From the NCBI GenBank assembly GCA_000934385.1, contig KN880492.1, positions 1-64,000 on the forward strand: a DNA stretch of 64,000 nt. Direction: 5' to 3'. The translations under genes were made by a program, and so were the position numbers. Below the pieces are notes generated by a model. The model was not told the DNA's origin, ran no database searches, and saw only the letters and a list, made by a program, of their open reading frames with translations. Shown here piece by piece: positions 34,508 to 44,949 of this stretch. This stretch comes from Cylindrobasidium torrendii FP15055 ss-10 (Eukaryota > Basidiomycota > Agaricomycetes > Agaricales > Physalacriaceae). Positions within the stretch are counted from its first letter, which is position 1; the number at the start of each line of letters is the position of its first letter.

Positions 34508-35702
34508 TCAACGTTCTTATACGGCAATCTGTGCTTTCCGACATATCTTGCTTTCTCATTGCTTTCATCTATGTTGTAAACATATGGCGAACTCACGAAT
34601 ATATCCATATGTAGGGTGATAACGGTGCATGAAATTGAATGACAGACACATCGGCGTATCTTGGATACACCACGGATTCATACATTCTTGCGAATTTTCC
34701 TCGGTTGGCTAGGAAGAATACGCAGCAAGCCGGACTCAGAGTTATCTAGCTCTGGTGCCCAGGTGAGCAATGGTTCACTCTGCTAAATATGTGTGCACCC
34801 GTTCAATGTAGATTGTAGTGCTGAGGCTCGTCGGTTTTCGATTTCCTGGCAGTAAAATCTACTCAAACGCGAGGGCACGAGTGAGTCTGAGCCAATACAT
34901 GAGTAGCTGTCGTGACTTCAAGCTACAAGACTCAGACCAGCAAGTCTACCATGAGTACTCAGCGCTCAGCGCTCAGCTATCAAGCTTAGACCACTGTGGG
35001 GGCTCGAGCTCACTGCCAGGCGACCGTTGGAGACTGTCGCCTCATTCCCCTCCGGAAATTGAGTGAGCGTCTAACGTCTAGCACCGACTCCGACATGAAC
35101 AAGAGAAATTAACGCTGCCGCCGCGAATCACAAATCTTGCATCCATTCCATGAGCTGTGGCAGGTTGAATAACGCTCGTGTTCAAACGAGGCAATATCGA
35201 AAAAATACAGACCGCAAATTGTCGCGGGGCAACCTACTGGTTGGAATGTCTAGTGGCTTGCTGGCATTAGATGAACGCGGCGATAGCTGTCCACTCAGCA
35301 TCGTGCAAAAGAAGAGGCTACAAGCGCCATCTATCACGGTATTGAGAGGCGTAACGGTATCACGAGTGTGAATTCCGGTGACAATGAGTGCCCAGGGTGC
35401 TGCTGCCTAAACAGGATGGAAGCCACAATTTCCACGCGAGCTCGGGCAACGCTTGTGACCAGCCTCATCGGCATGCTTTGCTCGTTCTAGAAAATCTGGG
35501 CAAGAGGCGCCTTCTGAGCTTGCAGCTAATGTGTGTATCATATCATCCAGCTCAAAACATCTCGCCCGCGCAGGTGGTGTCGGCGTAGCTCAGTCGGAGT
35601 CCGATCCATGGGCTTGAGGCAAACGAACAAAGACATTGAAATGCTTGTATCTTAATATACAGTGCCTTTTCTGCGAGCGACACAGCCCAGCCTGACCCAA
35701 GT
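34508..35702. other. Intergenic, no gene recognised
   Basis: This ~1.2-kb stretch has short ORFs only. A tRNA-like fragment near 35585 is discussed among rejected items. Confidence 0.45.
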
Positions 35703-36079
35703 TCATTTACCCCCACTCTTCTTGTTCTCCTCCCATTCATACCGGTCCTGCTCCTTCATGGCTGCGAGGATAGACTTGCCTTCCTCTACATCGTTGTGGT
35801 CCCATGGCTTGAGGCCATACGAATGCATGAAATTCTGCCAACCTCTGAAGGCGGGTCAGCCGATGACTTATATAAAAGCCAGATTGAAGTGCGCGTTAGG
35901 TCAGACAGCAAACAAGGTGGCATTATATGTTGGGCCAAGAGGGCGGTATGAACGAAATGTGGAAGAGGCGACACACACCCAAAGTCGTTGTAGTATGAGT
36001 TGTTGGAACGCTCTTTATACTCGCCGTTGGAAGAGTTCTGCGTGGTGCCGCCAGTAGTGTTATTGTTGTTGTTCGACAT
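35703..36079 (-). CDS. Small conserved-looking protein of about 77 residues
   Basis: A two-exon gene. Exon 1 encodes MSNNNNNTTGGTTQNSSNGE and KERSNNSYYNDFG; exon 2 encodes GWQNFMHSYGLKPWDHNDVE, EGKSILAAMKEQDRYEWEEN and KKSGGK. The Asn-rich start is low complexity. The second half has a dense Trp/Tyr/charged pattern (GWQNFMHSYGLKPWD) that looks selected. The intron (about 35850-35980) joins the two in frame. I do not recognise a named family. It could be a short nuclear or cytosolic adaptor. No signal peptide and no membrane helix. Confidence 0.72.
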
Positions 36080-36897
36080 GGTCGTTATTTGACGTGAAAC
36101 GGAGGGAGAGGTCTGTTAACGGCGAAATGTTGTCTCCAGCAGTTGGTGGTAAGAGCGATGGTTAAGTTACATACTACTGTCGGAGAGTCGGGGTCTCGGA
36201 TTACTCCGTCGATCGCATCACGTGCTCACAGACGCCACGGTCACTTCGCGCTCCCTCAGGGCTTGAAGTGTAGAATGCTCATGGACTGGACCTCGGAGGA
36301 TCAAGTGGAGCTGAAACTAATGCATATAAATCTTTCACAAACAATTTATACTACACATCGCCCTGGATCTCACTGAGCTGAACACATGTACAACGGCAGC
36401 GAGTGTATCGTATACATAACTTTGATACCGGGTGGGAAAACACACGACGGAAATGACCACATGAAGCGGCGTTAATGTGCGTACCGGAGAACCCCTTGTA
36501 GCTAGGTATCTGTACAATGTTTTGTGTAAACGAGATTCCCACTTATGAAGCTGCGCTGGCCATTTTACAGAACATCTGTGAGAATGTTCCTGCGCCACCG
36601 CGCTGAGAACACACCCTGGCGATGGCTTCATGGTGGTACTTGGACCTCCCCGCTAGACCGTGTGATGACTTCTATAAATGCGTAGTGTCGTGTTTTTCAT
36701 AAATTCAGTAGGTTACAACAGGACTATCTGCGGCCCTGGGTATACACGGAACATTCAATACCATATCCATACGGCGAAAACGAGTTCGAAAACACGAGAG
36801 ATCTGACGCGATAGCTGTATCCGATTTGCCTTTTCGCATATAGGTTTGACTAAATGGATGGCATGGTAGGCGGGAGGTGAAAAAGTATTCTGTAGTG
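36080..36897. other. Intergenic, no gene recognised
   Basis: This ~820-bp stretch lies upstream of the miniprotein gene and downstream of the five-finger gene. It probably holds the miniprotein promoter. No motif seen. Confidence 0.45.
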
Positions 36898-37932
36898 TCA
36901 CGAACGCGCCGTGGGGGACGCGCGGTTCAAAATGGAAGGTAATGGAGGAGGAGGAGGCATAGGAAATGGTCCGTCGATGCCTATCTTGCTGAGGCCGAGT
37001 ATGCCCTGGTCGGCGTCGGTTTCGTCGACAGAAGCTTCGGGGCCAGATGAACGTGTGAGGAGTCGTACAGGTGAGGTAGCGCGCGTGGCCTCCTGCACAT
37101 CCGTAGCACTGTTTGTTGTAATGCGGGGCTGGTGCGGGAAATGTGTTCCAGGGGCGGACTCAGGAGCCTTGAAGCTCAACGGCTTGGTAATTGGGTACAT
37201 GTCTTCAAGGGAATGTGGACCATCTGTCATTGCAATCGCATACTGGCGTTCAGCGATGGCCACGAATGATTCCCTGGGACGCTTTTTCGGCCTGGCCGCA
37301 CGATGAGAGTCAGACTACAGGCCGATGGGAAAGCGGGCTCACCTGGTATCCAATCCATCGCCGCCGTGTACGCGTTTGTCCCCAGATTGCTCTTCGCTGC
37401 TCTCCGACTCGAGATCACTCACATCCTCGCTGGAACACCGCGTGCGCAGACAAAGCTGTTCGTGCTCCTCGAGCTCTGGCCAGTGAGCTGCATGGAAGAC
37501 ACATCCAGGGCGAAGGCAATTGTACATCTTACGACCGCCAAAATGCATCGACTTGACGTGGTTGTTTAGTTTTGTCGGATCTGAATCTTTGTAGTTGCAA
37601 TACGGGCATTCAAAGTCGCGTAGATTGCCCTCCGCATGCCGTTTCTCGTGTTTTCGTACCGCGCCAGATTGTGTCGATCGGTAGGTGCAGTGCGGCCAGT
37701 GACAAGCGTAGGGCCGGTCGCCCGTGTGCGTCCGTCGGTGTCGGTCAAGCGTGAACCACTGTGCGGCAGCGTAGGTGCATTTGGGCCAGGTGCATGCAAA
37801 GGGCCGCTCGCCAGTATGTATGCGCTTGTGCCGAATGAGTGTGCATTGCTTCAGCGCACGGTACGCGCAATCTGGCCAGTCGCACGCAAATGGCCTCGCA
37901 TCCCCCGGTGGTGGGTCCGCGTCACCGCCCAT
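36898..37932 (-). CDS. Five-finger C2H2 zinc-finger protein
   Basis: A DNA-binding protein of about 325 residues with one intron. Start MGGDADPPPGDARPFACDWP. Fingers in order: CDWPDCAYRALKQCTLIRH(KRIH), CTWPKCTYAAAQWFTLDRH(RRTH), CHWPHCTYRSTQSGAVRKH(EKRH), CPYCNYKDSDPTKLNNHVK(SMH), and a last degenerate unit CLRPGCVFHAAHWPELEEH(EQLC). The first three have the C-x4-C spacing with a WPxC signature and TGERPF/TGDRPY linkers; the fourth is C-x2-C. The intron (51 nt, ending CGGCCAG) joins GLDTR to PKKRPRESFVAIAERQ, a possible nuclear localisation signal. The tail is Pro-rich (FPMPPPPPLP). The target is unknown. It lies just outside the mobile-element nest and looks intact. Confidence 0.85.
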
Positions 37933-38349
37933 GGGACAGTGAAGTGAAGAGCACTCAAACTTTCACCCTGATCGAACAATGAAGGAATCACTGCCGCCGG
38001 CGAAGCTCATTTGTGGCGTCGGAGGCTTTGAAAATGCACGAGGACACCCACATTCCTTTCTAGCTTTATGATACAGTTAGGTCTCTGAGATGGGCGTCTT
38101 CGGACGTTGCTTCCGCGATGCTGAAAAGGCAGAGAAAAGACAAGTGAGATAGCAACCTATGTACAAACATGAAATGCGTGACTACAGTGGTGTGTGGGGA
38201 AAGGCCGAAGGCCTTCGCGCCCCGGCGCAATGCAGGATCTGGGAGAACGCGGTCAGCTGCGATACCCAAAAGTCAAGGAGTCCAGCGACGCATCCAGCGA
38301 CCGCGGATACCCAAAACGGCAGGAGATGGGCTCTGAGACTCACATGGTG
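37933..38349. other. Flank between the five-finger gene and the retroelement recombinase end
   Basis: This ~417-bp stretch should contain the 3' terminal repeat of the retroelement. I see a short palindromic-like block at about 38205-38220 (GAAGGCCTTC) but cannot prove a terminal repeat because the element's 5' flank is cut off by the window end. Confidence 0.3.
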
Positions 38350-40101
38350 CTAGCGGACAGGTGGCATTGCATACGCGACCACGGCTTGTTGTAATTCCGC
38401 TTGCATGTAGGGAGCCATGATGTCTGCGTGCTTGCGAAGATATACACGGAACGCATCACTTTTCCACCGACCAATAGTTTTCACCTGCTCGAAAGAGAGT
38501 CCTCGAAGCAAGTATTCCAATGTTGAGCCGATGCGCAAGCCATGTCCTTGGAGAGGCTCAAGACCTTTTGACTTGGCTGCCTCCGCCACCCGCTTTGTGA
38601 AAGCGGATTTTGTGAGCGGTACCCGTTTCCCTCGAGCGTTTGAGTAGGTGAATAGGTGCTCGTTTGGCCCAGGGTTGTTGATTTCGAGGTGGTTGTCGAG
38701 GTTTGGCTTCGGGTTGGCGGGACCTACTTGTTCAGCCCAATATGCATCCTCTCCCTCCACCGTTGCCGCCTTGGTGCGAGGAAGGTGAAACACCGTGAGG
38801 TCGCAGTTGTTCTGTGTGTCGTGTATGTGCCGCATATCCGACTTCTTGACGTGAAGATGTGGTTTGAACGCGTCCTGTGTTGGCACCGTGAATTCACCTA
38901 GGCGGGCCGCTGCCCAGAAGACGGTCGTTAGACAGGCGGCCACAGCAGCGTCAAATGGTACACGGCCATCGAGCACACTGAGAATGATCTCGATGAAGAG
39001 GACAGTGTATGGTGTTCGCTTCTTGCGCTTCTGGGGTTCATTCTTGTCCGCCGCCCGGTACAATGTGTCGATGATGTTCTTGTCGATGGACCACCCCAAC
39101 CCATGGATCATATGCCAAGCGCGCACGCCTGCGACATAGTTTCGAATTGTTGAGCCGGAGTAATAGTTGGTCATGGAAGAAATGAAGAGAGAAATGATGT
39201 CCGTGCTAGCCGGTGCACGCTGCGGGTCGGGAATGGCTTTTAGGTCGCAAAATACGTGGTAAACAAGCAGTCCGGTCGAGTACAGTCGCAATGTTGACTC
39301 CTCATAAGACAGTGCTGTTACCGTCTGAATTCTGGCTATGTCTTCTTGCGAGACATCCAAGGCAAGGCCATTGATATCTCGAAAAATGTGTGTATTGGAA
39401 GGGAGCCAGCGTACTAGGCGTTGGAGAGAAGTACAGTGAGGTCTATTGGGAGCGGGAGCGGGCGTAAGGTCTGCGGGGTAAGGACGTATATCACCACTAG
39501 ATATGGACGGCAGCGGTCGGTCCCACCGGGCTAGGCTACTCGTTGCAGGTGAAGTAGTGAAGGAGGTTGGCCTCGCGTTCGAGTTCGCGTTGAAAGGATT
39601 GGCCTGCGGTGACGTCTGACCCTCTGACCTTGGGCGCAGGGGCGCCTGGGGGATTTCGACGTTCCGATGGGGAGATTGGTGCATCGTAGTCAACGATGAA
39701 CGGCTTGAATTCGTCTGGGATGGGAATTCTGGGGAGAACCTGGCTTGGGTGCCCGTACTGTCCCCGGGAGGGAGCGTCCGCTGGATTGAGCTTGCTTGGG
39801 ACATATCTTGTGTGGATGTGGAAGCCTCCCTCCTCGACAAGTGAATGAACAAGTCGAAAGATGAGGTTTGTGGGTCTGTTGTGGCTTCGACCGTTCCACC
39901 AGCCGCTGACGACACCCTCGTTGTCCCCATAGATCTATGTGAATTGTTAGTATTCAAGAGGGCAATGGTCTGCCAGGGCTGGCATGGTCCAGCGCACCTT
40001 GTAGTGCTGTCCCCGCTCGCACGATCTTGCGATAAGGCTGACAAGAAGATAGAATCCCAGGGCTTCTGCCCATCCGATGTCGCGCTCGTTGTTGCCACGC
40101 C
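38350..40101 (-). CDS. Retroelement: RNase H (C-terminal half) and tyrosine recombinase
   Basis: This is the 3' part of the retroelement polyprotein. It starts inside RNase H at RGNNERDIGWAEALGFYLLV; an intron (39943-40005, acceptor CACATAG) joins HYK to IYGDNEGVVSGWWNGRSHN, then GGFHIHTRYVPSKLNPADAP, a strong RNase H/retroelement signature. The frame then shifts (intron or frameshift near 39,600) into the recombinase. Recombinase landmarks: WAAARLGEFTVPT (catalytic Arg), GHGLRIGSTLEY (H-x-x-R), IGRWKSDAFRVYLRKH (Trp and the nucleophilic Tyr in the last part). The C-terminus is VVAYAMPPVR. It integrates the circular cDNA. All catalytic residues are present, so it could have been active recently. 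Confidence 0.88.
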   Translation of the reverse strand, partial: GVATTSATSDGQKPWDSIFLSALSQDRASGDSTTRCAGPCQPWQTIALLNTNNSHRSMGTTRVSSAAGGTVEATTDPQTSSFDLFIHLSRREASTSTQDMSQASSIQRTLPPGDSTGTQARFSPEFPSQTNSSRSSLTTMHQSPHRNVEIPQAPLRPRSEGQTSPQANPFNANSNARPTSFTTSPATSSLARWDRPLPSISSGDIRPYPADLTPAPAPNRPHCTSLQRLVRWLPSNTHIFRDINGLALDVSQEDIARIQTVTALSYEESTLRLYSTGLLVYHVFCDLKAIPDPQRAPASTDIISLFISSMTNYYSGSTIRNYVAGVRAWHMIHGLGWSIDKNIIDTLYRAADKNEPQKRKKRTPYTVLFIEIILSVLDGRVPFDAAVAACLTTVFWAAARLGEFTVPTQDAFKPHLHVKKSDMRHIHDTQNNCDLTVFHLPRTKAATVEGEDAYWAEQVGPANPKPNLDNHLEINNPGPNEHLFTYSNARGKRVPLTKSAFTKRVAEAAKSKGLEPLQGHGLRIGSTLEYLLRGLSFEQVKTIGRWKSDAFRVYLRKHADIMAPYMQAELQQAVVAYAMPPVR

Positions 40102-40359
40102 CAGGCCATGCTGTAACTTTCAAGGAAAGCTGAGTGCTTAGATACTGTGAGCAGTTTACAGGATTCAGTGGTTGCAAGCTCTCTTTTTAAGGTCTAATTT
40201 GGGGGCTCCTTTGCCATTAATCAAAAATGCCCACATTTCTGGACTTTCTGGTGAAAACCATTTCTTTTGGGCCTGTAGGCCCTCTTTCCCAATGTGATGG
40301 AAATTCTCACGGTCCCGATTCCGTTTGTTCCTACCCAATTGGGAAAGATGTTTTATTCC

Positions 40360-40740
40360 CGCCCTTCTCGTCCCCGTTCCCGCCCTGCTCGTCCCCGTTC
40401 CCGCCATGCTCGGCATTTCCGCCCAAATTTTTTTTCCAAAAATTATCGATCCCTCTTATTTTGACTTACCTCTGATTGTTAATCAATTCCACCGCCGTTC
40501 CCATCGTTTGGTCAGCTATTCCCGCCGTCAAGCCATCCATTCCCGCCGTCAAGCCATCCATTCCCGCCATTGAGTTGTCCATTCTCGCCGTCGATCCCGC
40601 CATCCCATTTATTTTGACCCACCAATGCTTTCTCATTCATTCCACCGCCGTTTCCATCATTTACTCATCCATTTCCGCCGTCGAGTCATCCATTGCAGCC
40701 ATTCCCACCGTTCATCCCGCTATTTCCCTTTGCTACATCA
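40360..40740 (+). repeat. C-rich degenerate tandem repeats near the left end of the 14.3-kb element
   Basis: Short units built around ATTCCCGCCGTCAAGCCATC and CCCGTTCCCGCC recur many times in degenerate form. One 21-bp unit is repeated exactly at about 40518-40570. Strand-asymmetric (C and T on plus). This may be a subterminal transposase-binding region; no coding role is seen. Confidence 0.6.
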
Positions 40741-40909
40741 CCCAATTGCTTAGTACACTCGAAAGCCATTTTCGCACCATTCCCGCCACTAAAATTGAAA
40801 ATGGGGCAAGATTTGTGTCATTGAGTATGTGCCAAAATTTATCGAACTACAATACGGAATGGGAGCGAGGAACATCAACAAGATAGGTATATAATATGTA
40901 GGTGTGTAA

Positions 40910-42117
40910 CTAAGTGCTACGCCTGGCACACGCAGAAAAATCGTCACCGTAAGGGCGATCACTGCCGTCGTTGGTGGTGGCAAAATGAGCCAAAGCTCTC
41001 TCAACACGAGCGTATGTGACATCCAGGGGGTCGGGACCGACACGAACGGGGGATCGGCGGAGCTGCCTTGGCGGGCGGTCGTTTTTGAACAGTCCTCTTG
41101 AGGGCCCCGATACGACAGGGCCATCAGAGTCGTCCTCAGAGCGTGTTGGTGACTCCTCACGCGACGAGGAGTTTGCAGGAGACGACTGCACTGGCGGCGA
41201 CGATGCAGAATTGGTAGGAGAGGAGGGCGGGGGCGACGATGTATAGTGGGTGGGGGAGGAAGTCGCAGGCGGCGAGGAAGGAATTTTGGGGGATGCAGGC
41301 TCTTCTTTCTTCACGCGACGGAATGCTTTCTTTGCAGCAGCGAGCTTGGTGTTGCGTTGCCATGGAGAGACACTCTCCTTCTTGATGCGAGGGAGGGTGG
41401 GCGTGACAGGCTCGTTTTTGACGCGCTGACCAAGTACGGGCGAAACAGGCTCGTTTTTGACGCGCTGACCGAGTACGGGCGAGACAGGCTCGTTTTTGAC
41501 TTGCGTGCCCATGGCGCCGAGCGCATCGGGTGGAGGGGTCAACGAACGTAGGGCTGCGTCGACGAACTCGCGGTCATTCGAGCTGACAGAGGACCGCACC
41601 GAAGCAGAAAGAGGAATAGGTCGAGGGCGTGGACGAGACTCGAGCTGCGCGTTGACTTCCTCCGGCGTCCTCAGGCGCCAAACACCATTTTCGAAGGTGG
41701 CGGCGAGGTACGTGATCCCCCATTCGACAAGAGGCCAGATCAAATCCTGTGAGGTGGTCAGCGCGTCGTAATCGAACATGGATATAGTAGCACACCTCAA
41801 AACGGGCATACAGTCGCTCAAGATGTTGGGAAGCCGACGTGCGCCTGTCCATCTCCCAGGTGATATCGAATTGCACGCGACAGACGGATTTGAAGTGTTT
41901 GGCGGCTTCGGTGGATTGATACGACTTGCCGATATAATACGCGACACTGATTTCAGCGGCAGCGCTGGCGAGTGGATGTTTTCGGGGAATCTAAAAAGGA
42001 GTGGTTAACTTCTGTCGGTCCCCGAGCTCCGCAGTGAATATAACCACTAGGACAAGTACTCACATCGTCGGGGCGCACTGGTCCGGAGATGGCGAAATTC
42101 GGTGGCACAGAGAGCAT
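40910..42117 (-). CDS. Cargo gene A: basic Ser/Pro-rich protein of unknown function
   Basis: A three-exon gene inside the 14.3-kb element. Start MLSVPPNFAISGPVRPDD, then IPRKHPLASAAAEISVAYYI, GKSYQSTEAAKHFKSVCRVQ, WEMDRRTSASQHLERLYARF; after the second intron (donor GTGTGC) come DLIWPLVEWGITYLAATFEN and GVWRLRTPEEVNAQL. The first 120 residues look like a folded domain. The rest is low complexity with a tandem of VKNEPVSPVLGQR (three near-copies) and Lys/Glu/Ser/Pro blocks, resembling SUMO-acceptor-like VKxE motifs. The end is DDFSACARRST. No family recognised. Being intact and within the element, it is probably part of the mobile unit rather than a trapped host gene. Confidence 0.75.
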
Positions 42118-43049
42118 GAATACCAAAGGGCACACGTCTGCGACTAAAATCTGCTCACAAACTTTAAAGCTTGCCTACCAAGCTCTTTGTTGGGCACAAA
42201 ACTGTACAGTTTACACAAGACTTTACCACGAAGTGGACGGGCTTCTTGGACTCCCATAATGAAACGAGAAGAGAGAAGAAGCGGTCTTGAGGAAGAGGCC
42301 GTTGATCGTCGTCGGATTGGATGTGATGACGCCGTTCAATGGCGCGTGTGGTTGTTCTTGTCTAGATATGTGCAGCGACAACGGAATATGTGATGTGTAT
42401 CGTCGTCCAGAAGAATCCAAGGCTGAAGAGTGAAGAATCAAGCAGTGGGGGGAGGGGCTCTGCTCTGTCGACACTGTGTTGCTATTGCTGCGAATATAGC
42501 ATTGTCCGAAGGTGCGAAACTCTATCTGAAAAGGATTGACGTGTGCTGTCAGCGACTCGACCTCTGGAGCACACGAGGCACGTACTGCTCTGTAGCCGCT
42601 ATATTCCTAACGTTGCGTGTACAACATCGTCCGCGGGTGCGTGGCTCTATCCGAAGAGCACATGTATCTGACGTGTGCTGTCAGCGACTCTACTTGAAAA
42701 TCCGGGGCGCACAACGCACGTACCCTACATTCTGCTCACTTGTACGGGCTCCCTGCAGAATTGCAGAAAAAGGCCAGAAAAACGCGCCAGGGTGCAAAAT
42801 ATTCAAGAACACGCTTGAACGACGCGATCAGGTATGTGAACGAACGGAACGTCTGTGTTTTTCGTCGCCGAAATGGCGAGACGATCATTTACGGCCATTG
42901 CCGGCAGCCGCTGCTACACGAACTCGGGAACTCAGGCAGCTTCCACTTTACGAAGAACACCCATAACCCTGTTCGCCATCCTTCCTCCGCTCCATTTAAA
43001 CCCTCTCGATGGCGTCCTCACAACCTGCTCGCGTACTTCCAACTTCGCT
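42118..43049. other. Divergent upstream region of cargo genes A and B
   Basis: About 930 bp between the starts of genes A (-) and B (+). The block GACGTGTGCTGTCAGCGACT occurs twice (about 42539 and 42671) within a roughly 130-bp imperfect direct repeat (GGTGCGAAACTCTATC / GGTGCGTGGCTCTATC before it). No coding signal. Confidence 0.55.
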
Positions 43050-44949
43050 ATGGCTGGCGTGACCCGGTATCCCGCTACTCGCAAGTTCAAATACGTCGTC
43101 GCCCTCAACCAGCCTGGGCATCCTGGGATTAATGGCGGCTACACAATGCCAGACCCCAACTAGTGCGTATCTAATATCTCAACTTCATTCCAGCGCTCAC
43201 GTACAACAGTAAGGGACTTACCGGCTCACTGTACACAAGGCAGACCTTGCCCATTCCGATTATGTTGAGCAAGGTCGAGCCTGCTGTTCAGATTTATCGT
43301 GCATGCACCTACTTCGCTTCTACCACGCCATTCAAAACCGAGTCTGCCAACCATATCGGACTAGGCGAAATAGCAGCCAACGTCGTCACCCAACTGTCGA
43401 CCAGCCCGGCCCTCCCATTCTTTGAAGCCATCACGGCAAACTTGCATGTCATCTTCGTGGTCATCGAGGGCACAGATCCTGGAATCTACTTCGATGAGTA
43501 CGCAGGCTCCTTTCTTCTTCCCAGCGTCTGCTAACACTTATTAGAGACCAGGCTCGTCAATCGATGCTCAACTCAACTAGCCGTCTTGGGTTCGCAATCA
43601 GAGGCGGCACTGGTGGCTTTCTCGACGCCGTCAGATGCTTTACGAGCAACGGTTTCCATTCCACCAGGCGTCGCGGAGGATCGGATCTCGAGTGGGTAAC
43701 CGACCTTCCGGTACTCCAAGTCGGCGGTTTGCTCCGCCCTCCCTCCAACCCATTCCCCATGCACGACCTCGTAACGTTCGGTATCGTGATCCCGCCTTCG
43801 TCCGAGTCTATCGCGCCTATCCGCGGCAAGGAGTTCGACGAAATGGCGGAAAAGTATTTCTGGCTCCATGACAGCGTGGGCACCAAGCTTCCCGATTCGG
43901 TTTCCTCTTCCTCTGCCTCCTCGGTATCGGCGCCAGTCGTTTACGCAACGCCAGTTGCAGCGCCAGTCGCAGCGCCACTCATTTCCGCACCGCAGCAAAG
44001 GAAGCCACCCCCTTCTCCCAAAAAGCATCTCCCTCCTGCCAAGAAGCACGTCCTGGGTCCCGTTGCCACTCAGCCTGCATCGAAGAAGCTGAAGTCTGCC
44101 TCCCACGCTCCCCAGCACGAATCGCCGTCCTCCATCAGCCAGCTTGGCTTCAAGAAGGTGTCCTCGCCAATGACGGCACCGACCTCCGTGGCGCCCTCCC
44201 ACGCTCCCCAGCACGAATCGCCGTCCTCCGTCAGCCAGCTTGGCTTCAAGAAGGTGTCCTCGCCAATGACGGCACCGACCTCCGTGGCGCCCTCCCACGC
44301 TCCCCAGCACGAATCGCCGTCCTCCATCAGCCAGCTTGGCTTCAAGAAGGTGTCCTCGCCAATGACGGCACCGACCTCCGTGGCGCCCTTGCACGCTCCC
44401 CAGCACGAATCACCGTCCTCCGTCAGCCAGCTTGGCTTCAAGAAAATGTCCTCTCCAGTGACGGCACCAACCTCCGCGGCGTCGACGTCGCCCAGCACCA
44501 CCCTTGCATCGTCCCTCGCAGCATCGCCTGTCCAGTCCGTGGCGCCCACATCCAGTTCCGACAATGTTTCCCGGAATGGAGACACGGTTGTTGCGGCGCT
44601 CGTGCATGTCGATACAGAAGACTTCGTTATGGCAGACGACTCTCCTCGCAAGACCTTTCACGACCTGCCCTGGTCACCGTCCATCCGGACGCCAGGCACT
44701 TATGTCAATGGTCATCGCCGGTCTGATGCTGCGCCGATTCCCCGCATCGTCGACTTGTACATCCGCGCTCATTTTGATAAGGACAGCCATCTTACCATTA
44801 TCGGATTGTTCCAGGAGGCCGTCGCATACCACTCTGACATGTACAAAATCCATTTGAGGTTTGCTAACCTTCCGTCTATTATTACGCGCGCGCAGTTTGA
44901 CGTTGGTGTTCGTATTTACCTTATGCACCTCAGCATCGTTCGTACCTAA
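43050..44949 (+). CDS. Cargo gene B: viroplasmin/RNase H1-N-like protein with 32-residue repeats
   Basis: Three exons encode about 600 residues. Start MAGVTRYPATRKFKYVVALN, then NYKGLTGSLYTRQTLPIPIM. From about residue 115 a segment resembles the RNase H1 hybrid-binding/caulimovirus viroplasmin fold: HVIFVVIEGTDPGIYFDEDQ, ARQSMLNSTSRLGFAIRGGT, GGFLDAVRCF, that is, a strand, a PGIY turn, a helix, a strand and a second helix. That fold binds RNA-DNA hybrids or dsRNA in known members. Four tandem 32-residue repeats (44101-44484) and a Ser/Thr/Pro-rich linker follow. The C-terminal ~130 residues (DLPWSPSIRTPGTYVNGHRR, AHFDKDSHLTIIGLFQEAVA) look folded. The viroplasmin match is by eye and moderate. 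Frame intact. Confidence 0.72.
44101..44484 (+). repeat. Four in-frame 96-bp tandem repeats in cargo gene B
   Basis: Units start at 44101, 44197, 44293 and 44389; each encodes SHAPQHESPSSISQLGFKKV followed by SSPMTAPTSVAP with few changes (I/V at one position, L for S at the start of unit 4, KMSSPV in unit 4). DNA identity between units 1-3 is near complete, so the array is young. The length is a multiple of three and keeps frame. Confidence 0.93.

Noticed and set aside
35582..35625. tRNA-like stretch GGCGTAGCTCAGTCGGAGTC
   Set aside because: It resembles a D-arm (TAGCTCAGTCGG) but there is no acceptor-stem partner and no TTCGA-type T-loop within 60-90 bases downstream.
38350..40098. Recombinase ORF as an independent Crypton-type transposon gene
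   Set aside because: Immediately upstream on the same strand there is RNase H sequence (IYGDNEGVVSGWWNGRSHN, RYVPSKLNPADAPSRG) that joins the RT part, so it belongs to a retroelement.
40165..40886. Overlapping Pro/Ala/Ile-rich ORFs at the left end of the 14.3-kb element
   Set aside because: They come from C-rich degenerate repeats and have open frames on both strands; no coding signal.
43573..44406. Long minus-strand ORF opposite cargo gene B
   Set aside because: It is the antisense of the 96-bp repeats; its regular 32-residue periodicity (GGRHGGRCRHWRGHLLEAKL) is a by-product of an array whose unit is a multiple of three.
44101..44484. CRISPR-like array
   Set aside because: The repeats are contiguous 96-bp coding units without spacers, in a eukaryotic gene.
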